A stretch of 8,865 bases of DNA from Deltaproteobacteria bacterium. GTDB lineage: Bacteria > Desulfobacterota > Desulfobulbia > Desulfobulbales > SURF-16. Location: assembly GCA_029939635.1 (NCBI GenBank), contig JAOZSN010000123.1, forward strand, positions 1 to 8,865, read 5' to 3'. The first letter of the stretch is position 1; each line of letters starts with the position of its first letter. The position numbers and the translations under genes were made by a program. The notes beneath the pieces are model-generated. The model was not told where the DNA came from, made no database searches, and saw only the letters and a list, made by a program, of their open reading frames with translations. Shown here piece after piece: positions 1 through 6,960 of this stretch.

Positions 1-4
1 AAAA

Positions 5-367
5 TGGTGGAGGTGCCGGGAGTTGAACCCGGGTCCGAAAATACTCCCCTACAGGTTTCTACATGTTTATTCCCGCTTAAGTGCTTATCGTGATGCAGTT
101 CCACCGAGACCAGGAGCTTTTACCACTATTGGAAGATTTTATTTCGCCGCCAAACCCATCCACACAGTAAGGAGGCTATCTCGCTAGTCGATGTTCAGAC
201 CCCGTCCGCAAGAATAACAGGGAAGAACAGTTGCTTATTTATGCTGCAACGGCATATTGATAGTCATCTGCGACTATTTTAGTAGTTCTATCAAAGTTTA
301 CGAGAAAGATAGAATTCTCGACATGCAACCCGAGCTTGTATATCCCCGTCGAAGCCGTTTCACCCCC
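5..367 (-). ncRNA. ssrA: transfer-messenger RNA (tmRNA)
   Basis: tmRNA rescues ribosomes stalled on broken mRNAs: charged with alanine and carried by SmpB, it enters the empty A site and supplies a short reading frame encoding a degradation tag. On the minus strand the 5' end GGGGGUGAAACGGCUUCGAC and the 3' end ending CACCUCCACCA are classic tmRNA termini. They pair as a seven-base-pair acceptor stem (GGGGGUG with CACCUCC). The third pair is G-U, the alanine identity element of tRNA-Ala and tmRNA. A T-arm (CCGGG, loop UUCAACU, CCCGG) sits next to the 3' end, and CCA is encoded. The length of 363 nt is usual for a one-piece tmRNA. An internal tag frame ends in AVAA. It lies downstream of smpB on the same strand, a common arrangement. 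Ends are inferred from the acceptor stem. The terminator would lie outside the window. Confidence 0.97.
239..271 (-). other. tmRNA tag reading frame (ADDYQYAVAA)
   Basis: Within ssrA, the minus strand reads GCA GAT GAC TAT CAA TAT GCC GTT GCA GCA TAA, giving the tag ADDYQYAVAA and a stop. The first GCA is the resume codon, and it follows the A-rich stretch (AAAATAGTC) expected just upstream of the resume point. The hydrophobic, Ala-rich end (AVAA) is what ClpXP/ClpAP-type proteases recognise in this family. Tags of this length ending in YAVAA fit sulfate-reducing Desulfobacterota; that link is from memory and was not searched. Confidence 0.93.
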
Positions 368-385
368 ATATTTTTTTTGTAACCA

Positions 386-416
386 GAGCCATTGCTATAC
401 CTTAACAATATGGCTC
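386..416. repeat. inverted repeat over the ssrA promoter -10
   Basis: GAGCCAT (386-392) and ATGGCTC (410-416) are perfect seven-base inverted arms. Allowing a two-base bulge extends them to nine pairs (GAGCCATTG against CAATATGGCTC). The right arm starts at the last base of the candidate ssrA -10 box. On the minus strand the hairpin is followed by A residues rather than T, so it is not a normal intrinsic terminator for smpB. It could be an operator, an RNase-processing structure in a smpB-ssrA transcript, or chance. Confidence 0.45.
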
Positions 417-433
417 CTAAGAAAAATTGTCCA
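405..433 (-). promoter_or_regulatory. candidate sigma-70 promoter of ssrA
   Basis: On the minus strand, TGGACA (428-433) and TATTGT (405-410) are separated by 17 bases, close to the sigma-70 consensus TTGACA-17-TATAAT. Transcription would start near 398, about 30 bases before the mature tmRNA 5' end at 367. A short 5' leader removed by RNase P is the normal route for tmRNA maturation, which fits. Not proven; ssrA could also be made by read-through from smpB. Confidence 0.5.
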
Positions 434-443
434 CAGAGTATAA

Positions 444-462
444 GCACTTAAACAGTAAGTGC
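444..462 (-). terminator. hairpin just after smpB (weak terminator candidate)
   Basis: GCACTTA and TAAGTGC form a perfect seven-base-pair stem with a five-base loop, 14 bases past the smpB stop codon. The minus-strand sequence that follows is TTATACTCTG, not a U-tract, so it would terminate poorly and may only protect the smpB mRNA 3' end. It lies upstream of the candidate ssrA promoter, so some smpB-ssrA read-through is likely. Confidence 0.35.
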
Positions 463-476
463 AAACCCTTTATTTC

Positions 477-932
477 TCAGCGATAGTCTTTGCGAATACG
501 TGCCATCTCACGATCAGCCTGCTTTTTCTTTAATGTTTGCCGTTTATCATAAAGCTTTTTACCCTTGGCCAGCCCCAGCCCCAGCTTTACCTTCCCTTTG
601 CCGGTGAAATACATCTTCACAGGGATCAGAGAAAATCCACGCTCCTGGGTCTTACCAACAAGTTTGTTAATCTCCCGTTTATTGAGCAGCAATTTGCGTT
701 TGCGCAACGGATCAGGAGCTGCATATGAAGCAAATTTATAGGCCGAAATATGCAGGTTATAGACCCACACCTCGCCATTTTTTATAGCTGCATAGCTATC
801 CTTCATATTAACCCTGCCAGCCCGAATAGACTTCACTTCAGGGCCAAGGAGCACCATGCCGCATTCCAGCACATCACCGATCTGATACTCATGATACGCC
901 TTTTTATTTTTTGCGATACTTTTTCCAGACAT
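477..932 (-). CDS. smpB: SsrA-binding protein SmpB
   Basis: SmpB binds the tRNA-like domain of tmRNA, stands in for the missing anticodon stem in the decoding centre, and is required for trans-translation. The 151-residue product is of normal length. Family blocks are clear: KAYHEY near the N-terminus (11-16), GPEVKSIR (30-37), the DSYA block (45-48), RKRKLLLNKREI (77-88), and GLAKGKKLYDKR (120-131) before a basic C-terminal tail. That tail becomes a helix in the mRNA channel and senses the absence of mRNA. The ATG at 930-932 gives the expected N-terminus. Its ribosome site is unusual: AGGG lies only three bases upstream, while a better AAGGA lies about 14 upstream. The stop is TGA. The gene precedes ssrA on the same strand, so protein and RNA partner are made from one locus. 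Confidence 0.97.
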   Translation of the reverse strand: MSGKSIAKNKKAYHEYQIGDVLECGMVLLGPEVKSIRAGRVNMKDSYAAIKNGEVWVYNLHISAYKFASYAAPDPLRKRKLLLNKREINKLVGKTQERGFSLIPVKMYFTGKGKVKLGLGLAKGKKLYDKRQTLKKKQADREMARIRKDYR

Positions 933-1034
933 TTTCCCTGCTCAGTTCCTTAAGACATATGGATTTTTCGATTAAACCAATATAAATTCAAGATTGCATT
1001 TTACCTTTAGCATTTTATGCGCTAAACTTTTAAT

Positions 1035-1067
1035 TATATTTTTCAAACTCTCAATATTTCCGAGGAG
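1035..1067 (+). promoter_or_regulatory. candidate -10 box and Shine-Dalgarno site of the solute-binding protein gene
   Basis: A strong Shine-Dalgarno sequence GAGGAG (1062-1067) sits six bases before the ATG at 1074 and fixes that start. A TATATT -10-like box lies at 1035-1040, but no good -35 is spaced correctly, so the promoter part is weak. Just upstream, TTTAGC and GCTAAA (about 1006-1026) form a small inverted repeat of unknown meaning. The rest of the 141-base region between this gene and the divergent smpB is A+T-rich without other clear signals. Confidence 0.4.
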
Positions 1068-1073
1068 AAAACC

Positions 1074-1799
1074 ATGCAAAAACATATCATTTATTTTCTG
1101 CTTTGTATTCTTCTTACCTTTACAGGTTTAAGTCACGCAGAAGAAGAAAACTACACCATTGCAACTTTCCCTATCCCATTAATGGTAGAAGATGAAAACA
1201 CAGGTGTATTTATTGATTTAACAAAAGAAATAGCCAAACGCAGCCAGATAAACATCACCATAAAAGTATTGCCTCCCAAAAGAACCGCAAAGCTATTCCA
1301 TGACAACAATTTCCACGGTTTTTTCCCAGCACTTGACGTTATGGTCACCAAGGAAATAGCCAAATCAGATCCGATTTATATCAAAAAAGATTTTGCTTTC
1401 ACCAAAAATGACAGGCCACCAGTTAACGGAATTACCGATCTTGCCGGGAAAAAAGTTGGAATAACACTAGGCTATCCATACGCGAAACAAATAACGAACA
1501 ACTCAACCTTTACTATTATGACTGCACAAAACGACATCGCCAACATGAAAAAACTAGATGCTGGGCGCATTGATATTTTTGTGGTGGAAGAAAAATCAGG
1601 GCTCACAGCCATCCAACAAAGCGGCAAAAACAATATCAGCTACCAATCAAGCCAACCACTATCCAGCCAAGATGTCTACTACGCCTTTCAGGCTGACAAA
1701 ACAGGCAAACATCTGGCCTCTCTTTTTTCCAAGGCCCTTGCTGAGATAAAAAAAGATGGCACCTTCAATCGCATTATGTCCCAAACAGACAAACAATAA
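1074..1799 (+). CDS. periplasmic solute-binding protein, family 3 (SBP_bac_3-like)
   Basis: Predicted periplasmic binding protein of the type that delivers amino acids or other small polar ligands to ABC importers, or feeds sensory receptors. Residues 1-22 are a clear Sec signal peptide: basic start, hydrophobic core IIYFLLCILLTFTGL, and SHA before the likely cleavage site; there is no lipobox. The mature part follows the family order: ligand-pocket start with GVFIDLTKEIAKR (44-56), the first hinge around VTKEIAKSDPIY (91-102), start of lobe 2 with DLAGKKVGITLGYPY (122-136), return to lobe 1 with DAGRIDIFVVEE (162-173), and C-terminal IKKDGTFNRI (225-234). At 241 residues it is slightly short but complete. 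No permease, ATPase, kinase or cyclase gene is adjacent, so ligand and partner are unknown. Base and codon use (many AAA, ATA, AAC) are visibly more A+T-rich than purL. The family call is good; the substrate cannot be given. Confidence 0.85.
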   Translation: MQKHIIYFLLCILLTFTGLSHAEEENYTIATFPIPLMVEDENTGVFIDLTKEIAKRSQINITIKVLPPKRTAKLFHDNNFHGFFPALDVMVTKEIAKSDPIYIKKDFAFTKNDRPPVNGITDLAGKKVGITLGYPYAKQITNNSTFTIMTAQNDIANMKKLDAGRIDIFVVEEKSGLTAIQQSGKNNISYQSSQPLSSQDVYYAFQADKTGKHLASLFSKALAEIKKDGTFNRIMSQTDKQ

Positions 1800-1878
1800 G
1801 GTATCACCTGAAAATGGCGAAAAACAGACAGTAAGCTAATTGCTGGCATCTGCAAGATCAGGTCAAAACATAGTCACC

Positions 1879-3672
1879 TTACGCTGCGCCTGTTACCCTT
1901 ACCGCCTCTGCAAAGGTAGTCACACCTGCCATCACCTTATCCCAGGCATCTTCTTTTAATGTTGTCATACCTTCATTAATGGCGACATTCTGAATTTCCG
2001 AGGCAGGCACCCCCTCTACAACCAAACGATTAATGCCATCAGACATGGGAAAAATTTCAAAAATACCACACCGGCCCAGATAGCCGGTACCACGGCATTT
2101 CTTGCAACCTGCCCCTTCATGCAGGGTTAGTTCCATGGCGTTGGGTAGTGGAAAGCCAAAGCCCTGCAACTCAGTCACTGCCTTTACCACCTCCACCTGA
2201 CATTCTGGACAAATGCGCCGCACCAGACGCTGGGCCAGGGCACCAAGCATGGTGGAGGCCACCAAAAAGGGCTGCACCCCCAGCTCTGAGAGGCGGGTAA
2301 TGGCAGTTACCGCATCGTTGGTGTGCAAGGTGGAGAAGACAAGATGACCGGTAAGGGCTGCCTGCACGGCATGGGCTGCCGTCTCATTATCGCGAATCTC
2401 ACCAATCATGATAATATCAGGGTCCTGACGCAGAATATTTCGTAAAATAGTGGAGAAGGTGACATCAATCTGATTCTGCACCGAGATCTGGTTAAATTCC
2501 TCAAAGACCATCTCCACCGGATCCTCCACCGTGGTGATATTGATCTCTGGTGAAGCCACCTGATGCAGGGTGGAGTAGAGAGTGGTGGACTTACCGCTAC
2601 CGGTCGGTCCTGTCACTAACATGATACCGTGAGGTGCCTCCATAAATGATCTATACACCGCCACGTCACGTTCATTAAATCCAATATCGGCAATATCCTG
2701 AAACAACACCTCAGAATTTAAGATACGCAACACGGTCTTTTCACCAAAAGAGACCGGCACAGTGGAGACACGAATCTCTGCCTCCTGGCCATGATGCTCT
2801 ACTTTAATCCGTCCATCCTGGGGCCGTCGTTTTTCAGCAATATCCAGACGGGCAAGAAACTTGATACGACTCACCATGGCGGCATGCACCACCTTGGGCA
2901 ACTCATAGATAGTATGAAGAACACCGTCAATACGAAACCGTACCAGGCTCTTCTCCCGCTTCGGCTCAATGTGAATATCTGAGGCTCGCTCATCAAAGGC
3001 GTAATTAAACATGTGGTTTACTGCACCTTTAATATTCTTATCAGATGAGCTGATTTCCTTGGTTGACCCAATCTTAATCAACTGCTCTAAATTACTAATA
3101 TCTACAGAGGGACCACCCAGAGAATCCTGGGCCTCAGAGATGGAGGTCTGAAAGCCAAAGAATTCGGCCAAAACCTTCTTGATGTTACTCTTGGTAGCCA
3201 GGTGAGGTTTAATCTTTACCTGGTTGGCACGCTCAATATCCTCCAACAACGAATTCACATCCGGGGCATATACAGCCACCTCAAGTACACCATTTTTAAT
3301 GGCAAAGGGCACAATGAGGTGACGCATGGCAAAGTTCTGGGGAATTGTCTTGGTGACAATCTCCAAATCGAGTTCCAAGGGATCAAGCTTCTTAAATGGC
3401 AAATTTTGATCTTGGGCTACCACCTGAATGATATCTTCTTCAGTCAGTTCATCCTCAGGCTTACTGGCCTTCTCAAGATGGAACGAGACGATAACATCCA
3501 CCAGATCAAGACGTTGCTCCGACCGATCTATCCCCTGGTCACGCATTTTAAGTGCCAACTTTTGGGCCTGCTGATGCTTATGCTCCACAATGAACTTCGC
3601 CTGGGTGGCAGAGATACAGTGGTTGCGTAGCAATAGGTCTATCAAATATTTATTATCTTTAAGTAAGTCCAT
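1879..3672 (-). CDS. GspE/PilB-family ATPase (type II secretion or type IV pilus assembly)
   Basis: Cytoplasmic hexameric ATPase that powers extension of a (pseudo)pilus by turning the inner-membrane platform protein. The 597-residue protein is full length. Residues about 75-175 resemble the MshEN/T2SSE N-domain that binds the membrane partner or, in some members, c-di-GMP. The core has SDIHIEP (231-237), Walker A GPTGSGKST (355-363), the Asp box TVEDPVE (381-387), Walker B IIMIGEIRD with catalytic Glu425 (420-428), and the His box GHLVFSTLHTND (442-453). A zinc tetracysteine motif (Cys488, Cys491, Cys523, Cys526), typical of GspE/PilB and absent from PilT retraction motors, argues for an assembly ATPase. 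GspE and PilB cannot be separated by eye. No other secretion or pilus gene is visible. The ATG at 3672 is the most upstream start because an in-frame TGA lies two codons before it, yet it has no clear Shine-Dalgarno site. Confidence 0.93.
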   Translation of the reverse strand: MDLLKDNKYLIDLLLRNHCISATQAKFIVEHKHQQAQKLALKMRDQGIDRSEQRLDLVDVIVSFHLEKASKPEDELTEEDIIQVVAQDQNLPFKKLDPLELDLEIVTKTIPQNFAMRHLIVPFAIKNGVLEVAVYAPDVNSLLEDIERANQVKIKPHLATKSNIKKVLAEFFGFQTSISEAQDSLGGPSVDISNLEQLIKIGSTKEISSSDKNIKGAVNHMFNYAFDERASDIHIEPKREKSLVRFRIDGVLHTIYELPKVVHAAMVSRIKFLARLDIAEKRRPQDGRIKVEHHGQEAEIRVSTVPVSFGEKTVLRILNSEVLFQDIADIGFNERDVAVYRSFMEAPHGIMLVTGPTGSGKSTTLYSTLHQVASPEINITTVEDPVEMVFEEFNQISVQNQIDVTFSTILRNILRQDPDIIMIGEIRDNETAAHAVQAALTGHLVFSTLHTNDAVTAITRLSELGVQPFLVASTMLGALAQRLVRRICPECQVEVVKAVTELQGFGFPLPNAMELTLHEGAGCKKCRGTGYLGRCGIFEIFPMSDGINRLVVEGVPASEIQNVAINEGMTTLKEDAWDKVMAGVTTFAEAVRVTGAA

Positions 3673-3732
3673 TGGTCACACGAATAGAAAAGAAAAAATA
3701 AGCAATCCTCATTTCAAATTAATGACTGATCT

Positions 3733-3760
3733 AGTATATAGTACTATTTCATGTTTTCAA
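3733..3760 (-). promoter_or_regulatory. candidate sigma-70 promoter of the GspE/PilB-like ATPase gene
   Basis: On the minus strand, TTGAAA (3755-3760) and TATACT (3733-3738) are separated by 16 bases; each box matches the sigma-70 consensus at five of six positions. Transcription would begin near 3726, giving a leader of about 54 bases. This is the best-looking promoter in the window, but it is by inspection only. Confidence 0.5.
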
Positions 3761-3770
3761 TTTCAAAATA

Positions 3771-3798
3771 TTGAAGCGCGAAACGCTAACTATACATC
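3771..3798 (+). promoter_or_regulatory. candidate promoter of purL
   Basis: TTGAAG (3771-3776) could be a -35 box, with TACATC at 3793-3798 (16-base spacing) or the overlapping TATACA at 3791-3796 as -10. The spacing or match is imperfect in either case. A short inverted repeat, AGCG-CGAAA-CGCT (3775-3787), fills the spacer and could be an operator. The leader to the purL ATG would be about 40 bases and shows no riboswitch-sized structure. Confidence 0.35.
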
Positions 3799-3832
3799 TT
3801 AACTACATTTTTTTCTACCTTACCATATTTTT

Positions 3833-3837
3833 AGGAG
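3833..3837 (+). promoter_or_regulatory. Shine-Dalgarno site of purL
   Basis: AGGAG lies seven bases before the ATG at 3845, a near-ideal ribosome binding site that fixes the purL start. Confidence 0.8.
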
Positions 3838-3844
3838 CCTCTCC

Positions 3845-6835
3845 ATGCTAGCACGCATCCAGGTCGGTCTAAAACCGGCCTTTCGTGATTCTTTTGGTGA
3901 AACCACCTGTAACCGTATTAAAAATGATCTGCACTTACCTGTAGACTCTGTCCGTACCATTAAGGTCTTTACGGTGGAGGCCGACATTAACGATGAACAG
4001 CTGAAGGCCGCTGCCGTTGGCCCCTACTCTGACCCAGTCACCCAGGATTGGTCCCTTGGCCCCTTGGCCCTGGATTGGGATTATGACTTTGACTGGCTTA
4101 TTGAGGTGGGTTTCAGGCCCGGTGTTACTGATAATGAAGGCCATACTGCGGCCCAGGCCTTGGAGCTGATGATTGGCCGTAAGCTTAACAATGAGGAGGC
4201 GGTCTATACCTCCACCCAGTTTCTCTGCAAGGGCACGCTGAGCCAAGATGATGTCGAGACCATTGCCAAGCAGGGCCTGGCCAATGAACTCATCCAATAC
4301 TTCAATATTATTAACAAAGAAGATTTTGTTAAGGCTGGTGGTTTCAAGCCACAATCGGTGAAGGTCATTGACAACTCCCAGGCCGTGGTGGCGCCGATAG
4401 ATCTCAACATCAGCGCTGATGAGTTAATGCGTATCTCCAAGGAAGGCATTCTGGCCCTCACCCTGGAAGAGATGAAGTTTATCCGTGATTATCTACAACG
4501 CCCCGATATCCTGGAACAACGCCAAAAGATGGGCCTCTCTGAAAAAGCGGCAGATGTAGAGCTTGAGGCCCTGGCCCAGACCTGGTCAGAGCATTGCAAG
4601 CATAAGATCTTTGCCGGCAATATTGAGTATGAGGATCTGGATGCAGGTACCACCGAGACCATCACCTCCCTCTTTGACACCTGTATCCGCCAGCCCACCG
4701 CTGATATTCGCGCCAAGATGGGTGATGATGACTGGTGCCTGTCAGTGTTCAAGGATAATGCCGGGGTAATCAGCTTTAATGACGACTGGAATGTGGTATT
4801 CAAGGTGGAGACCCATAACTCCCCCTCAGCCCTTGACCCATACGGCGGAGCCCTTACCGGCATAGTTGGCGTAAACCGTGACCCCTTTGGTACTGGCATG
4901 GGCGCTAAACTCATGTGCAACACCAATATGTTCTGCTTTGCCACCCCATTTTACGACAAGGCAATACCAGCCCGACTACTCCACCCCAAGCGTATCTTTG
5001 AAGGGGTCCGAACCGGTGTTGAGCATGGCGGCAACAAGTCTGGCATCCCCACCGTCAACGGCTCCCTCTATTTTGATGACCGTTATGCCGGCAAACCCTT
5101 AGTGTTCTGCGGCACCGTGGGCATCATGCCAACATTAATGCACGGCAAACCTTCAGAGGACAAGATTGCCCTGCCTGGTGACATCATTGTTATGACTGGT
5201 GGCCGTATCGGCAAGGACGGCATCCATGGTGCCACATTCTCATCTGAAGAGCTGAATGAAAATTCGCCTGCCACTGCCGTACAGATCGGTGATCCCATTA
5301 CCCAGAAAAAGATGTTTGACTGCCTGATCAAGGCACGTGACCTAGGCCTGTACCGCTGCATCACCGATAATGGTGCAGGCGGCCTGTCATCCTCCGTGGG
5401 CGAAATGGGCGAATTCACCAATGGCTTTGAGCTGCACCTTGACCGCTGCCCCTTGAAATATGCGGGATTGCAGCCGTGGGAGATTTTTCTCTCCGAGGCC
5501 CAGGAACGTATGACCCTGGCCGTGCAGCCCGAGAAGCTCGAAGAATTCATGAATCTCTGCACCAAGATGGACACAGAGGCCACCGTGTTAGGTACCTTCA
5601 CCGATTCAGGCAAATTCCACTGCCTCTATGATGGCAAGACCGTGGCCTACCTCGATATGGAGTTTGTCTACAAGGCCCTGCCCCCCATGGAGATGCAGGC
5701 CAAATGGCAACAAAAGACCTGGGACGAACCTACCTTACCAGCCACGCCAGACCTTGAAGCCGAACTGACCACCATGCTAGGTCGCCTCAATATCTGCTCT
5801 AAGGAATATGTTGTCCGCCAGTATGACCATGAGGTGCAAGGTGCCTCGGTGGTTAAACCCCTCACCGGGGCCCAGAATGATGGCCCATCTGATGCCGCAG
5901 TGGTACGCCCCGTCTTTGATAGCTTTGCCGGGCTAGTCATCTCCCACGGTGTATGTCCACGTTACTCCGACATCGACACCTACCATATGGTGGCGGCAGC
6001 CATGGATGAGGCAGTACGTAACGCCATCTGTGTGGGTGGTAGCATGAAGGTGATGGCTGGTCTCGACAACTTCTGCTGGTGCGACCCCATCCAGTCAGAG
6101 AAGACTCCGGACGGCCATTATAAACTGGCCCAGTTGGTGCGCGCCAACCGTGCCTTGGCCCATTATGCCAAGGTATATAATGTGCCGCCCATCTCCGGCA
6201 AAGACTCCATGAAGAATGACTACATGATGGAGGGCACCAAAATTTCCATCCCCCCTACCCTGCTCTTCTCCGTCATTGCCAAGATCGACGATGTGCGTAA
6301 GGCCGTGACCATGGATGCCAAGCAGGCCGGCGATATCGTCTATGTCTTAGGGACAACCTATAATGAGCTGGGAGCCAGCGAGTATGCCGTTGAGCATGGC
6401 GCCATTGGCAATAATGTCCCGGTGGTACGCGAGGAAGATTCCCTGCCCCGTTTCCACGCCCTGGAACAGGCCATTGCTGATGGCTTGGTGGCCTCCTGTC
6501 ACGATTGCTCTGATGGTGGCCTGGGTGTTGCCCTGGCCGAGACCGCATTTTCAGGTGACCTAGGCATGGAGATTGATTTAACAAAAGCCCCAATGGAAGG
6601 CATTGAACGTGATGATGTGATGCTCTTCTCCGAGTCACAAAGTCGCTTTGTGGTCACGGTACAGCAAAATAAGGCCGCCGCATTTGAGGCCGTCATGGCT
6701 GATACGGGTTTGGGCAAACTGGGTACGGTCACTAAAGAAATGACCATGAAGATGAGTGGCCTAAACGGTCAGGCTGTGATGAATGCCGATCTTGGCAAAA
6801 TCAAGGCAGCCTGGCAGGCCACCCTGGATTTCTAA
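3845..6835 (+). CDS. purL: phosphoribosylformylglycinamidine synthase, PurS-PurL type, no glutaminase domain
   Basis: FGAM synthase carries out the fourth step of purine biosynthesis, converting FGAR, ATP and ammonia from glutamine to FGAM in the cytoplasm. The 996-residue product has an N-terminal PurS-like region (about 1-160), then two AIRS-like halves. Motifs include TWSEHCKHK with the family's conserved His250 (246-254), KVETHNSPSALDPYGGA (320-336), GGRIGKDGIHGATFSSE (452-468), ITDNGAGGLSSSVGEMG (506-522), LSEAQERM (549-556), SGKDSMKND (784-792), and SCHDCSDGGLGVALAET (884-900). Small PurL is usually about 720-770 residues and the large E. coli form about 1,295. This one matches the large form minus the C-terminal glutamine amidotransferase, so a separate PurQ elsewhere is expected. 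The reading frame ends naturally with TAA. It stands alone here, without other pur genes. The start is fixed by AGGAG seven bases upstream. Confidence 0.95.
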   Translation: MLARIQVGLKPAFRDSFGETTCNRIKNDLHLPVDSVRTIKVFTVEADINDEQLKAAAVGPYSDPVTQDWSLGPLALDWDYDFDWLIEVGFRPGVTDNEGHTAAQALELMIGRKLNNEEAVYTSTQFLCKGTLSQDDVETIAKQGLANELIQYFNIINKEDFVKAGGFKPQSVKVIDNSQAVVAPIDLNISADELMRISKEGILALTLEEMKFIRDYLQRPDILEQRQKMGLSEKAADVELEALAQTWSEHCKHKIFAGNIEYEDLDAGTTETITSLFDTCIRQPTADIRAKMGDDDWCLSVFKDNAGVISFNDDWNVVFKVETHNSPSALDPYGGALTGIVGVNRDPFGTGMGAKLMCNTNMFCFATPFYDKAIPARLLHPKRIFEGVRTGVEHGGNKSGIPTVNGSLYFDDRYAGKPLVFCGTVGIMPTLMHGKPSEDKIALPGDIIVMTGGRIGKDGIHGATFSSEELNENSPATAVQIGDPITQKKMFDCLIKARDLGLYRCITDNGAGGLSSSVGEMGEFTNGFELHLDRCPLKYAGLQPWEIFLSEAQERMTLAVQPEKLEEFMNLCTKMDTEATVLGTFTDSGKFHCLYDGKTVAYLDMEFVYKALPPMEMQAKWQQKTWDEPTLPATPDLEAELTTMLGRLNICSKEYVVRQYDHEVQGASVVKPLTGAQNDGPSDAAVVRPVFDSFAGLVISHGVCPRYSDIDTYHMVAAAMDEAVRNAICVGGSMKVMAGLDNFCWCDPIQSEKTPDGHYKLAQLVRANRALAHYAKVYNVPPISGKDSMKNDYMMEGTKISIPPTLLFSVIAKIDDVRKAVTMDAKQAGDIVYVLGTTYNELGASEYAVEHGAIGNNVPVVREEDSLPRFHALEQAIADGLVASCHDCSDGGLGVALAETAFSGDLGMEIDLTKAPMEGIERDDVMLFSESQSRFVVTVQQNKAAAFEAVMADTGLGKLGTVTKEMTMKMSGLNGQAVMNADLGKIKAAWQATLDF

Positions 6836-6864
6836 ACCACCTTAGTAGTATGCAACAAAAAAAG

Positions 6865-6904
6865 AAGGAGGGGGGGATTTTCGCTTGCCGAGCCCCCCCT
6901 TCTT
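6865..6904 (-). terminator. intrinsic terminator between convergent purL and kinase genes (bidirectional)
   Basis: Twelve base pairs join 6865-6876 to 6893-6904, including a run of seven G-C pairs and one G-U. The 16-base loop holds a possible inner TCG/CGA stem. Read on the minus strand the hairpin is followed by a run of T residues, a textbook intrinsic terminator for the kinase gene, whose stop is 57 bases away. Read on the plus strand it is followed only by a short TTCTT included in the stem, so it should stop purL transcripts less strongly, though it is the only candidate there. Confidence 0.85.
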
Positions 6905-6960
6905 ATGGCCCACTTAAACCAAACAGCCATCGGCTGACATAGCACTTATTTCAGTTAGAC

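Noticed and set aside
1800..1878. Possible terminator between the convergent solute-binding protein and ATPase genes
   Set aside because: Only a six-base ACCTGA/TCAGGT pair with a loop of over 40 bases and a small TTGC/GCAA stem are present; no T-tract on either strand.
3330..3630. Plus-strand open frame of 142 codons opposite the ATPase N-terminus
   Set aside because: Shadow of the ATPase coding strand; no ribosome site and no domain.
3659..3712. 17-codon upstream frame overlapping the ATPase start on the minus strand
   Set aside because: It starts with ATG and overlaps the ATPase gene, but has no Shine-Dalgarno site and an uninformative, Phe-rich product; likely chance.
3732..3746. TAGTA-TATAG-TACTA inverted repeat in the ATPase-purL intergenic region
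   Set aside because: Short and A+T-only in character; it overlaps the -10 box of the ATPase promoter and is readily explained by it.
3775..3790. PurR-like operator before purL
   Set aside because: The GCG/CGC symmetry faintly recalls a PurR box, but it does not match the consensus, and LacI-type PurR is a gammaproteobacterial regulator.
6273..6638. 121-residue minus-strand open frame inside purL, rich in His, Arg and Pro
   Set aside because: Low-complexity antisense translation of a clear purL coding frame, with no ribosome site and no recognisable domain; the same holds for the frames at 5083-5613, 4489-4944 and 3935-4354.
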